Positions 1-5,866 of a stretch of 10,412 nt of DNA are shown here, piece by piece. The translations under genes were made by a program, and so were the position numbers. The stretch's first letter is position 1. Every line of letters starts with the position of its first letter. The stretch is taken from assembly GCA_036519575.1 (NCBI GenBank), contig DATDKZ010000129.1, forward strand, positions 1 through 10,412. Reading direction: 5' to 3'. This stretch comes from AC-69 sp036519575. GTDB taxonomy: Bacteria; Actinomycetota; UBA4738; HRBIN12. Under the pieces are notes generated by a model. The model saw only the letters and a list, made by a program, of their open reading frames with translations. It was not told the DNA's origin and ran no database searches.

Positions 1-170
1 ATCGTCGGGAAGTACTTGCCCGACTTCGGCTCGACGAACTCTCCGCCGATGAACAGGCCGTAGCGGTCCTCGAGCCGAACGATGTCGCTCGACTCGGGTG
101 CGGTGGCGTATTCCCACACCGGCTCCCGCCGCTCCGGCGCCTCCCGCTCCCGCTTCTCGATCTTGGCCAT
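1..170 (-). CDS. Aldehyde dehydrogenase family protein, N-terminal fragment (runs off left edge)
   Basis: Only the first 56 codons are present, starting at the ATG at 168-170, four bases after the deoC stop. The first 25 or so residues are a charged leader (MAKIEKRERE...). They are followed by YGLFIGGEFVEPKSGKYFPT, the strand that opens many NAD(P)-dependent aldehyde dehydrogenases just before the 'NPATGE' turn. No catalytic residue is inside the window, so the family call rests on this opening motif and on position. An aldehyde dehydrogenase directly after deoC is a common actinobacterial arrangement (established knowledge). It would oxidise the acetaldehyde released by the aldolase, although the real substrate cannot be read from this fragment. 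The tight spacing implies co-transcription and probably translational coupling with deoC. The upstream GACGAG is only a weak ribosome binding site. Confidence 0.78.
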   Translation of the reverse strand, partial: MAKIEKREREAPERREPVWEYATAPESSDIVRLEDRYGLFIGGEFVEPKSGKYFPT

Positions 171-174
171 CTCG

Positions 175-1134
175 TCAGTCGATCGTGTAGTAGTCGGGAC
201 TCTGGTACCGGCCGGTGCGCTCCTTGTCGATCTGCATGAGCACGTCGTTCAGGAGCGTGGACGCCCCGATCCGGAATAGGTCCGGCGTCATCCACTCCGG
301 GCCGAGCGTCTCATACACCAGGACCAAGTACTGGATGGCCTGCTTGGACTGGCGGATGCCGCCGGCCACCTTGACGCCAACTTGCCGGCCCGTCTCATGG
401 AAGAACTCTCGGGCCGCCTCCATCATGCACAACGCCGCGGGAAGCGTCGCCGCCGGCTGGATCTTGCCGGTCGAGGTCTTGATGAAATCGGCCCCCGCCG
501 CCATCGCAAGGACCGAGGCCTGGCGGATCCGGTCGTAGGACCCGAGCTCGCCGGTCTCCAGGATGACCTTGAGGTGCGTGTCGCCGGCGGCCTCCCGGGC
601 CGCAGCCAGCTCCTCGAAGGCCTGCGCGTACTGCCCACCGAGGAACAGCGAGCGGTTCAGGACGATGTCGATCTCGTCGGCGCCGAGCTCCACGACCTCA
701 CGCACCTCCCGGAGGCGAGCATCGAGCGGCCCGAGGCCACTGGGGAACCCGCCGGCAACCGACGCCACGTTCACCCCGGTGTTCTTCAACTGGCCGGCCG
801 CCACCGGGACCAGGTGCGGATAGATGCACACGGCTGCCACCGACGGTACGGATGAGTCAACCGGGTTCGGCCGGACGGCCTTGGCGCACATCGCCACGAT
901 CTTGCCGACCGTGTCGGAACCCTCCAGCGTCGTGAGATCCATTGACCGGATGGCCAGGTCCAAGGCCCACAGCTTGGAGTCACGCTTGATCGAGCGCTTG
1001 GCGAGCGAGGCGGCACGCTCCTCCAGCCCCACCGCATCCACCGCCGCGGCCCGGGACACCAATCGTGCCGCTTCCTTCGCGTTGAACCGCACGGGGGTTG
1101 GGTGGCGCCGTTCGATCTCGGCCGCCTGCGACAT
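175..1134 (-). CDS. deoC: Deoxyribose-phosphate aldolase (long form)
   Basis: Class I aldolase that splits 2-deoxy-D-ribose-5-phosphate into acetaldehyde and glyceraldehyde-3-phosphate, the last step of deoxynucleoside catabolism, in the cytosol. With the start used here it is 319 residues. The Schiff-base lysine lies in GADFIKTSTGK (about K219), the second lysine in GVKVAGGIR (about K255) and the catalytic aspartate in DEIDIVLN (about D156). The C-terminus keeps the adjacent tyrosines (DYYTID) typical of this enzyme. At about 320 residues it belongs to the longer branch rather than the roughly 250-residue E. coli type. I chose the ATG at 1134 because GAGGAGG sits eight bases before it; the in-frame ATG at 1164 (329 residues) has no visible ribosome binding site. 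It lies between cdd, 57 bases upstream, and an aldehyde dehydrogenase, four bases downstream. Confidence 0.95.
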   Translation of the reverse strand: MSQAAEIERRHPTPVRFNAKEAARLVSRAAAVDAVGLEERAASLAKRSIKRDSKLWALDLAIRSMDLTTLEGSDTVGKIVAMCAKAVRPNPVDSSVPSVAAVCIYPHLVPVAAGQLKNTGVNVASVAGGFPSGLGPLDARLREVREVVELGADEIDIVLNRSLFLGGQYAQAFEELAAAREAAGDTHLKVILETGELGSYDRIRQASVLAMAAGADFIKTSTGKIQPAATLPAALCMMEAAREFFHETGRQVGVKVAGGIRQSKQAIQYLVLVYETLGPEWMTPDLFRIGASTLLNDVLMQIDKERTGRYQSPDYYTID

Positions 1135-1142
1135 CCGCGGAG

Positions 1143-1149
1143 CCTCCTC
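1143..1149 (-). promoter_or_regulatory. Shine-Dalgarno site deciding the deoC start
   Basis: GAGGAGG on the minus strand, eight bases before the ATG at 1134. It favours that start over the ATG at 1164, which lacks such a sequence and would place this site inside the coding region. Confidence 0.7.
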
Positions 1150-1191
1150 GGCAGGGAAAGCCATGGTAGCCGAATCCCCGGAATCGCCGGT

Positions 1192-1647
1192 CTAGCGGTG
1201 CGGGTCCGGGCCGAACGAGTCCGGGCCGAATGCCTCGGGGATGAGGTCCTCGAGGGCCCAGGCCGCCCGTTCGCCGCTGGTGGTCTCCGACACGACGAGC
1301 GACTCCGGTCCGAACTCCCACAGGACCTGGCGGCAACCTCCGCACGGCGGCGTGGGTCGGTCGGCATCGGTCACCACGGCGACGCAATCGATCCGTCGTT
1401 CCCCCGCTGCGATCGCCGCCGCGACGGCGTTCCGTTCGGCGCACACCGACACGGGATAGGACGCGTTCTCCACGTTCACTCCGGTGAAGACTCGTCCGCC
1501 GGCCAGGATCGCCGCCCCCACGTGGAACTCGCTGTACGGCGCGTACGCGTTGGTTCGCACGTCAGCTGCCGCCGCCACCAGCTCCTCGATCTGCTTCTCC
1601 GGCGGCCTACTCAGCGGTGGCCTCCGCCGGCCTCGGCTGCTCGGCAT
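1192..1647 (-). CDS. cdd: Cytidine deaminase
   Basis: Zinc hydrolase that deaminates cytidine and deoxycytidine to uridine and deoxyuridine in pyrimidine salvage. The signature is complete: AYAPYSEFHVGAA (residues 34-46), the substrate loop around NVENASYP, the zinc/catalytic motif CAERNA (C69, E71) and PCGGCRQ (C102, C105). It matches the small homotetrameric type (usually about 130-140 residues). The ATG at 1647 gives 151 residues and a basic leader, and it lies 41 bases inside the preceding CBS-domain gene. That leader looks too long. A CTG at 1612-1614, preceded by GGAGG six bases away, would give a 140-residue protein and only an 8-base overlap, so the true start is uncertain. The C-terminus repeats FGPD (FGPDSFGPDPHR). 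The neighbour deoC acts further along the same salvage route. Confidence 0.95.
   Translation of the reverse strand: MPSSRGRRRPPLSRPPEKQIEELVAAAADVRTNAYAPYSEFHVGAAILAGGRVFTGVNVENASYPVSVCAERNAVAAAIAAGERRIDCVAVVTDADRPTPPCGGCRQVLWEFGPESLVVSETTSGERAAWALEDLIPEAFGPDSFGPDPHR
1204..1233. repeat. 15-bp tandem duplication at the end of cdd
   Basis: GTCCGGGCCGAA occurs at 1204-1215 and again at 1219-1230, a 15-bp period that adds five codons. It produces the repeated FGPDS/FGPDP at the protein's C-terminus. It keeps the reading frame and lies beyond the catalytic core, so it is probably harmless. Confidence 0.7.
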
Positions 1648-2893
1648 CCTCGGGCTTGCGCGTGATCAGCACCTTGGCGATCCGACGCCCGTTCACCTTC
1701 TCCGCCTTGAACACCAGATCCTGGTAGGCGACCTCCTCGCCCTGCTCGGGGATGGAGCCGAGCAGGCCCAGCATCAGTCCGCCCACCGAATCCCACTCCT
1801 CGTCGGGGAGCTCGGTGTCGAGGAGCTCGTTCACCTCATCGATCCCCAGCCGCCCGTCGACGCGGTAGGCCCCGTTCCCAAGATCGACGACCGGAGGCTC
1901 CTCCCGGTCGTACTCGTCGGTGATCTCCCCCACGAGCTCCTCGAGGAGGTCCTCCAGGGTCACCAGGCCGGAGACCGAGCCGTACTCGTCGGTGACGAGC
2001 GCGATGTGGAACTTCTCCTGCTGCATCTCCCTGAGCAGGTCCGCCACTTTCTTGGACTCCGGCACGAAGTGGGCTGGCCGCACGATGTCGGTGAGCGGCA
2101 TGTCCGCCTGGCCCTGGTACAGGGCCTTCAGCACGTCCTTGGCGAAGACGAACCCGACCACGTTGTCCAGGTCCTCCTGGAACACCGGGATCCGGGAGAA
2201 CCCGTGCCGGAGCACCAGCGCCTGCACGTCGCGGAGGGTCTTGTCGGCCTCGATGGCCACGATGTCGGGACGTGGCCGCATGACCTCACGGACGATCGTG
2301 TCCCCGAACTCGAAGATGGAGTGGATGAGCTCCTTCTCCTCCTCCTCGATCTGTTCCTCGTCCGAAGCCACCTGGGCCAGGGCCCGGATCTCGTTCTCCG
2401 TGATGAACGGACCCTGGGGCAGGCCCTTGCCGGGCATGATGACGTTGGCCAGCTTCACCAGCCCGGTCGCGAACGGACCCACCAGCCGCCCGAGCGAGAC
2501 GATCAGTGGGGCGAGCACCAACGCCACGCGATCGGTCTGCTGGATGGCGAACGTCTTCGGTGTCACCTCGGCGAACACGAACAGCAGGAGCGTCATGGCG
2601 ACGGTGGCCACGATCTCGCCCGCCCCGTGGAACAGGCGAACGGCCAGGGACGTGGCGATCGTGGTGCCGCCGATGGTGGCCAGGAGCGTGAGGAGCAGCA
2701 CGACGTTCAGGTAGGGGGCCGGATTTTCGGCGACCTTTGACAGTGAGCTCGCGCCGCGTCGCTTCTCCTCGACGAACCGGTAGGCGCGGACCCGGTTCAC
2801 CCTCGTGATCGACACCTCCGAGGCCCCCAGCACCCCCACGGCTGCGATGAGCAGCACGATCACGAAGAGCTCGAACCAGTCGCCGCCGCTCAC
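1607..2893 (-). CDS. CNNM/CBS-domain membrane protein (CorC/HlyC/TlyC family)
   Basis: Integral membrane protein of the family once called hemolysin C or CorC, now linked to magnesium and divalent-cation transport or efflux (family knowledge; the substrate is not shown here). With the start used it is 428 residues. There are four hydrophobic segments at about 4-27, 63-87, 93-118 and 122-150, forming the CNNM/DUF21 domain, with the conserved EVTPK after the third. An acidic helix (EEQIEEEEKELI) leads to two CBS domains at about 206-258 and 272-326, then a C-terminal CorC_HlyC domain (about 340-415) with the WDSVGGL motif. I chose the GTG at 2893 because its GTGA overlaps the ybeY stop by four bases and puts the first membrane segment at the N-terminus. 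The upstream ATG at 2932 adds 13 unlikely residues. It follows ybeY, as in many bacteria. Confidence 0.92.
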   Translation of the reverse strand: MSGGDWFELFVIVLLIAAVGVLGASEVSITRVNRVRAYRFVEEKRRGASSLSKVAENPAPYLNVVLLLTLLATIGGTTIATSLAVRLFHGAGEIVATVAMTLLLFVFAEVTPKTFAIQQTDRVALVLAPLIVSLGRLVGPFATGLVKLANVIMPGKGLPQGPFITENEIRALAQVASDEEQIEEEEKELIHSIFEFGDTIVREVMRPRPDIVAIEADKTLRDVQALVLRHGFSRIPVFQEDLDNVVGFVFAKDVLKALYQGQADMPLTDIVRPAHFVPESKKVADLLREMQQEKFHIALVTDEYGSVSGLVTLEDLLEELVGEITDEYDREEPPVVDLGNGAYRVDGRLGIDEVNELLDTELPDEEWDSVGGLMLGLLGSIPEQGEEVAYQDLVFKAEKVNGRRIAKVLITRKPEDAEQPRPAEATAE

Positions 2894-3327
2894 GGGACCC
2901 GAACCCCCGTGTACCGTTCCTGCTTGGCCCACATCGTGGCTCGGTCGTCCTCGTCCTCGTGATCGTGCCCCAAGAGGTGGAGGATCCCGTGCACCAGGAG
3001 CAGACGGAGCTCGGACACCGGATCCTCGGGTCGGTTCGCGACCGCCACCGCCGGGGCGATCACAACGTCGCCCAGGACTCGCACACCATCCTCTCCCATC
3101 TCGTCGAGGGGGAAGGAGAGAACGTCGGTGGGACCTTCTTCGGCGAGATAGGTCCGGTGAAGGTCGGCCATCTCCTCCGCCGTAACGAACGAGACCGAGA
3201 GCTCCGACCGAGCCACGCCCTCAGCCTTCAGGGTCGCTCGGGCCAGCTCGACCAGACCCTCCACTTCGATAGGCCCGGCCTGGCGATCGGAGACCAGGAT
3301 CCTCGGAGGTTGGTCGTCGTCACTCAT
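2890..3327 (-). CDS. ybeY: Endoribonuclease YbeY (rRNA maturation factor)
   Basis: Metal-dependent endoribonuclease of the UPF0054 family, needed in characterised bacteria for 16S rRNA 3'-end maturation and ribosome quality control. The 145-residue product has the conserved TDVLSFP (about residues 67-73), LGDVVIA (about 85-91) and the metal-binding HGILHLLGHDH (113-123), whose three histidines (H113, H117, H123) are all present. The ATG at 3325-3327 overlaps the phoH stop in ATGAGTGA, an 8-base overlap. The open frame extends further upstream to 3408, but that part is antiparallel shadow of phoH and has no family similarity. PhoH-YbeY adjacency is widely conserved and the two proteins are thought to act together in RNA metabolism. 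The overlap suggests translational coupling to phoH. Confidence 0.95.
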   Translation of the reverse strand: MSDDDQPPRILVSDRQAGPIEVEGLVELARATLKAEGVARSELSVSFVTAEEMADLHRTYLAEEGPTDVLSFPLDEMGEDGVRVLGDVVIAPAVAVANRPEDPVSELRLLLVHGILHLLGHDHEDEDDRATMWAKQERYTGVRVP

Positions 3328-5380
3328 CGCCGCCGGCCGCCCGCTTCTCCCCGAACACGCGGTAGGCCTCCACGATGTCCTGGACGATCTTGTGGCGCAC
3401 CACGTCACGCGCCCCGAGGTGGCAGAACTCGATCCCGTCGATGCCGGACAAGATGTCCTGCACGATCACCAGCCCCGAACGCTGTCCGTTCGGCAGGTCG
3501 ATCTGGGTGATGTCACCGTTCACGACGGCCTTGGAGCCGAACCCCAGACGGGTCAGGAACATCTTCATCTGCTCGGGCGTCGTGTTCTGAGCCTCGTCCA
3601 GGATGATGAACGAGTCATTCAGCGTGTTGTGTGTGACGAGGAAGTCGTCGGTGACATAGAGGGAATCAGCGGCCGCGACCTGGATGCAGACGGTGTCGCG
3701 CTCACCAGCGGGCTCGATGCTGTCGACGAAGCGCATCGGGCGGCCACCTCCGCCGAACGCGAGATACGTCCATAGCTTGCGGGTGAGACGGAAAGGGGCG
3801 ATGGCGTCAGGCAGGCGGATGTCCAGGACGTAGGAATCGGAACGGTACCCCACAGGTCGCCCGTTCGCCCGCCCAGGCGTTCGCCCTACCGACGGGCGGG
3901 TCCTGCAGTAAGCAATGCCGCCCAGCGACCGGACGAGGAAGACGACGTCGTCGCGCAAGCGGGGAGAGGTCGTCGTGTATTGGATGCGACAGGTGCGGCG
4001 CACTTGCGTCACGGGTCCGCCGTCGGTATCGAGAAGCCCTTGGAGCACCGCCAGACGGACATCCGGAGAGTTGTAGAGGTATGACTCGGGGATGAACTTC
4101 GTCCCTGAGCGAGTGCCGGCGAGGCTGAGCTCCCGCAGGATGGACGTCACCGGGTTGGCGATGATGACGCCTCCCCGGCCGCCGGATCGGTTCCTGAGCA
4201 CGTAGTCGAACCCACCCTTGTGGACCGGCTCGATGCCTTCGAGGTTCAGTTCGAGGGCAAGAGCGAGCTCGGGATCAGAGGTCGAGAACGATGGCGTCGT
4301 CGAAGTAGTGAGACATCCGTCGCCCAAGAGGAGGCCAAGCGCGTACGGGTCCATGGGGACAGGCCTCGGCTCGAACTCGACGGCTCGCGATACGAGCGGG
4401 AGCTCGAACCGGTGGGCATGGGCCGCCCGAAGTCGATCGATCATCTCGCGTGTCTCCATGACCCGAGGTGACTTGCCGCACCTTCGATCCGCGGCCGTCG
4501 ACACTGCCCAGAGGTGCTCCCCACAACACAGCGTTGAGGCACCATCCTGCGCCTTCAGCCGGAAGACCTCCTTCCGGCCCTGCGGGTAGACGCCGATCAC
4601 GGGGGTCGGGCGGCCATCCGACCCGATCACCAGGTCGCCCACGTTGAGGCTTCCTATCGGCGCGAAGCCGTTTGGTGTCAGGACTCCGCTTTCAACGGGC
4701 TGCGCCCTTCCCCGCATGTAGGCCAGCGGTGCCACCTCCACGGTCCCCCGCTCCATGAGTCTGGGCAGCGAGTCCGCGCCGGTCATCTCGAACAGCGCGT
4801 CGTACAGCGGCTTCATGTATGGATCGATCTTCTCGTACAGCGTGCCTGGGAGGAACCCGAGTCGCTCGCCGGCCTCGACGGCAGGGCGGGTGAGGATGAT
4901 GCGCGACACCATCTTGTCCTGCAGGGCTCGGACCGCGGTGGCCACCGCGAGGTAGGTCTTGCCTGTCCCCGCCGGGCCGATGGCGAAGGTGAGCGTGGCC
5001 CGGCGCATCGCGTCCACGTATTGCTTCTGTCCCAGTGTCTTCGGCGAGATGCCCCGGCCTCGCCCGGTGAGGAGTACATCGCCGAGGACCTCGGTGGGCT
5101 TGGCCTCGTTCCCCTTGATGAGCTCGATCGATCGGCCGACCGACGACGCGGTTAGGTCGTGTCCCCGCTGGAGCAGCGAGAGCAACTCCTCGAAGAGAAC
5201 GCCGACGCGTTCGGCCTCTTCCTGAGGCCCGGTGATGGTGATCTCGTTTCCCCGGACCACGATGATGGAGTCGAACGCGGCTTCCACGAGCTTGAGCAGC
5301 TCGTCGCGCTGCCCGAGGAGGGCGACCATCGATTGGTCGCCGGGAACGAGGATCTTCACTTGGGTGGTGGCTCTCGCCAA
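3320..5380 (-). CDS. phoH: PhoH-family ATPase interrupted by an in-frame intein
   Basis: PhoH/YbeZ-type P-loop ATPase, probably an RNA-associated helicase-like partner of YbeY. The precursor is one uninterrupted frame. Outside the intein, the N-extein (about 225 residues from this start) carries a KH-like opening region and Walker A GPAGTGKT at 4955-4978. The C-extein (101 residues) carries Walker B FIILDEAQ at 3587-3610, then NTTPEQMKMFLTRLG and VNGDITQIDLP. Joining MRGR to TLNDSF across the intein restores the usual PhoH sequence of about 326-348 residues. The start is unclear. The frame opens at a TTG at 5446, but that codon lies within the T-run of a terminator hairpin. I used the TTG at 5378-5380 (LARATTQVKI...); the GTG at 5357-5359 (VKILVPGDQSM...) is equally possible. 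An AGGGAGG at 5411-5417 has no suitably spaced start codon after it. The stop overlaps ybeY by 8 bases. Confidence 0.95.
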   Translation of the reverse strand: MARATTQVKILVPGDQSMVALLGQRDELLKLVEAAFDSIIVVRGNEITITGPQEEAERVGVLFEELLSLLQRGHDLTASSVGRSIELIKGNEAKPTEVLGDVLLTGRGRGISPKTLGQKQYVDAMRRATLTFAIGPAGTGKTYLAVATAVRALQDKMVSRIILTRPAVEAGERLGFLPGTLYEKIDPYMKPLYDALFEMTGADSLPRLMERGTVEVAPLAYMRGRAQPVESGVLTPNGFAPIGSLNVGDLVIGSDGRPTPVIGVYPQGRKEVFRLKAQDGASTLCCGEHLWAVSTAADRRCGKSPRVMETREMIDRLRAAHAHRFELPLVSRAVEFEPRPVPMDPYALGLLLGDGCLTTSTTPSFSTSDPELALALELNLEGIEPVHKGGFDYVLRNRSGGRGGVIIANPVTSILRELSLAGTRSGTKFIPESYLYNSPDVRLAVLQGLLDTDGGPVTQVRRTCRIQYTTTSPRLRDDVVFLVRSLGGIAYCRTRPSVGRTPGRANGRPVGYRSDSYVLDIRLPDAIAPFRLTRKLWTYLAFGGGGRPMRFVDSIEPAGERDTVCIQVAAADSLYVTDDFLVTHNTLNDSFIILDEAQNTTPEQMKMFLTRLGFGSKAVVNGDITQIDLPNGQRSGLVIVQDILSGIDGIEFCHLGARDVVRHKIVQDIVEAYRVFGEKRAAGGDE
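3626..4705 (-). mobile_element. Class 3 intein with LAGLIDADG homing endonuclease domain
   Basis: A 360-residue insertion within PhoH, from Ala1 (codon 4703-4705) to Asn360 (codon 3626-3628). The boundaries follow from restoring PhoH (MRGR then TLNDSF). Splicing blocks are in order. The N-terminal block has SGVLTPNGF...VGDLVIGSDG. Block B contains CCGEHLW, with His64 and Trp66. Block F contains Cys340 in DTVCIQVAAADSLYV. Block G is FLVTHN followed by extein Thr. Position 1 is Ala, not Cys or Ser. The Trp/Cys/Thr trio (W66, C340, T358) is the signature of class 3 inteins, in which the block F Cys starts splicing. Two LAGLIDADG-like helices lie between, LGLLLGDG (Asp129) and LQGLLDTDG (Asp228), with acidic residues kept. 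I saw no frameshift or internal stop, and no obvious change in base composition from the flanking gene. Splicing and cleavage activity are inferred only. Confidence 0.93.
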
Positions 5381-5414
5381 AGTGCGGTCTTCGGAGGGTG
5401 GACCCCCGTTCCTC

Positions 5415-5436
5415 CCTGTTGGTGGCCTGTTGGTGG
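5415..5436. repeat. Perfect 11-bp tandem repeat in the phoH leader
   Basis: CCTGTTGGTGG occurs twice head to tail (5415-5425, 5426-5436) on the plus strand, which is CCACCAACAGG twice in the phoH sense. It lies between the terminator hairpin and the phoH start region, directly upstream of a purine-rich AGGGAGG (5411-5417). I assign no function. Confidence 0.75.
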
Positions 5437-5444
5437 ACCGTTGC

Positions 5445-5470
5445 AAAAGGGGTCGTCACCCGACGACCCC
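5445..5470 (-). terminator. Rho-independent terminator after the HIT gene
   Basis: Read on the minus strand, GGGGTCGTC, a four-base loop (GGGT) and GACGACCCC form a perfect 9-bp GC-rich stem, followed directly by TTTT. It starts 25 bases after the HIT stop and precedes phoH. The T-run is short, so termination may be partial. If it works, phoH and the genes after it need read-through or their own promoter. I saw only a weak TACAAT-like -10 (minus strand, about 5484-5489) without a convincing -35. Confidence 0.72.
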
Positions 5471-5495
5471 AGCTGAAGGGGATTGTACCGTGAGG

Positions 5496-5843
5496 CTACC
5501 CGGGAGGCCACGCCATCTGCCTCCCTCCCAGCAGGTGGAGGTGGAGGTGGTGCACCGATTGCCCAGCGTCGGCACCCGTGTTGGCCACGAGACGCCATCC
5601 GGTGCGGTCCACGCCCTCGACCCTGGCGAGCTGCACCGCCGATTGGATCATCTCCATGAGCACACCCGCGTGGCCCTCGTCGATCTGCTCCATCGACCGA
5701 AGGTGCTCCTTGGGCACGATCAGGATGTGCGTAGGTGCCTGGGGATTGATGTCCTGAAAGGCCACCACGTTGTCGGTCTTGCGCACGATCCGAGCTGGCG
5801 CCTCTCCGGCGACGATGCGGCAGAACAGGCAGTCGGCGTCCAT
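5496..5843 (-). CDS. HIT (histidine triad) family protein, HINT-like
   Basis: Small nucleotide hydrolase or transferase of the HINT branch; members cleave nucleoside phosphoramidates such as AMP-lysine. The 115-residue length is typical. The N-terminus CLFCRIVAGEAPA has the C-x-x-C pair (C5, C8) seen in many bacterial HINT proteins. PTHILIVPKEHL (about 37-48) forms the core strand. The C-terminal triad GQSVHHLHLHLLGG contains H99-L-H101-L-H103, with H101 the expected nucleophile, followed by the usual M-x-WPPG ending. The ATG at 5841-5843 starts 23 bases after the dnaJ stop, so it probably belongs to the hrcA-dnaJ transcript; a terminator hairpin follows the stop. A HIT gene between dnaJ and phoH is common in bacteria. 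The physiological substrate cannot be told from sequence. Confidence 0.93.
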   Translation of the reverse strand: MDADCLFCRIVAGEAPARIVRKTDNVVAFQDINPQAPTHILIVPKEHLRSMEQIDEGHAGVLMEMIQSAVQLARVEGVDRTGWRLVANTGADAGQSVHHLHLHLLGGRQMAWPPG

Positions 5844-5866
5844 GAACCGAACTCTACCCAGGTCGG

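Noticed and set aside
1165..1191. GATTC repeats and a small CCGG inverted repeat between cdd and deoC as a possible terminator.
   Set aside because: The stem is four bases, with no T-run on either strand.
1484..2740. A 418-codon open frame on the plus strand.
   Set aside because: It lies opposite the CNNM/CBS gene, has low-complexity His/Leu/Asp/Gly-rich content and matches no family. It is a GC-rich antisense shadow.
3626..4705. A free-standing homing endonuclease gene, or phoH broken into two genes.
   Set aside because: The insertion is in frame at both ends, has intein splicing blocks at its edges, and the flanks join into an uninterrupted PhoH sequence.
5484..5489. TACAAT (minus strand) as a phoH promoter -10.
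   Set aside because: No acceptable -35 at 16-18 bases, and the transcript would begin almost at the terminator hairpin. Too weak to list.
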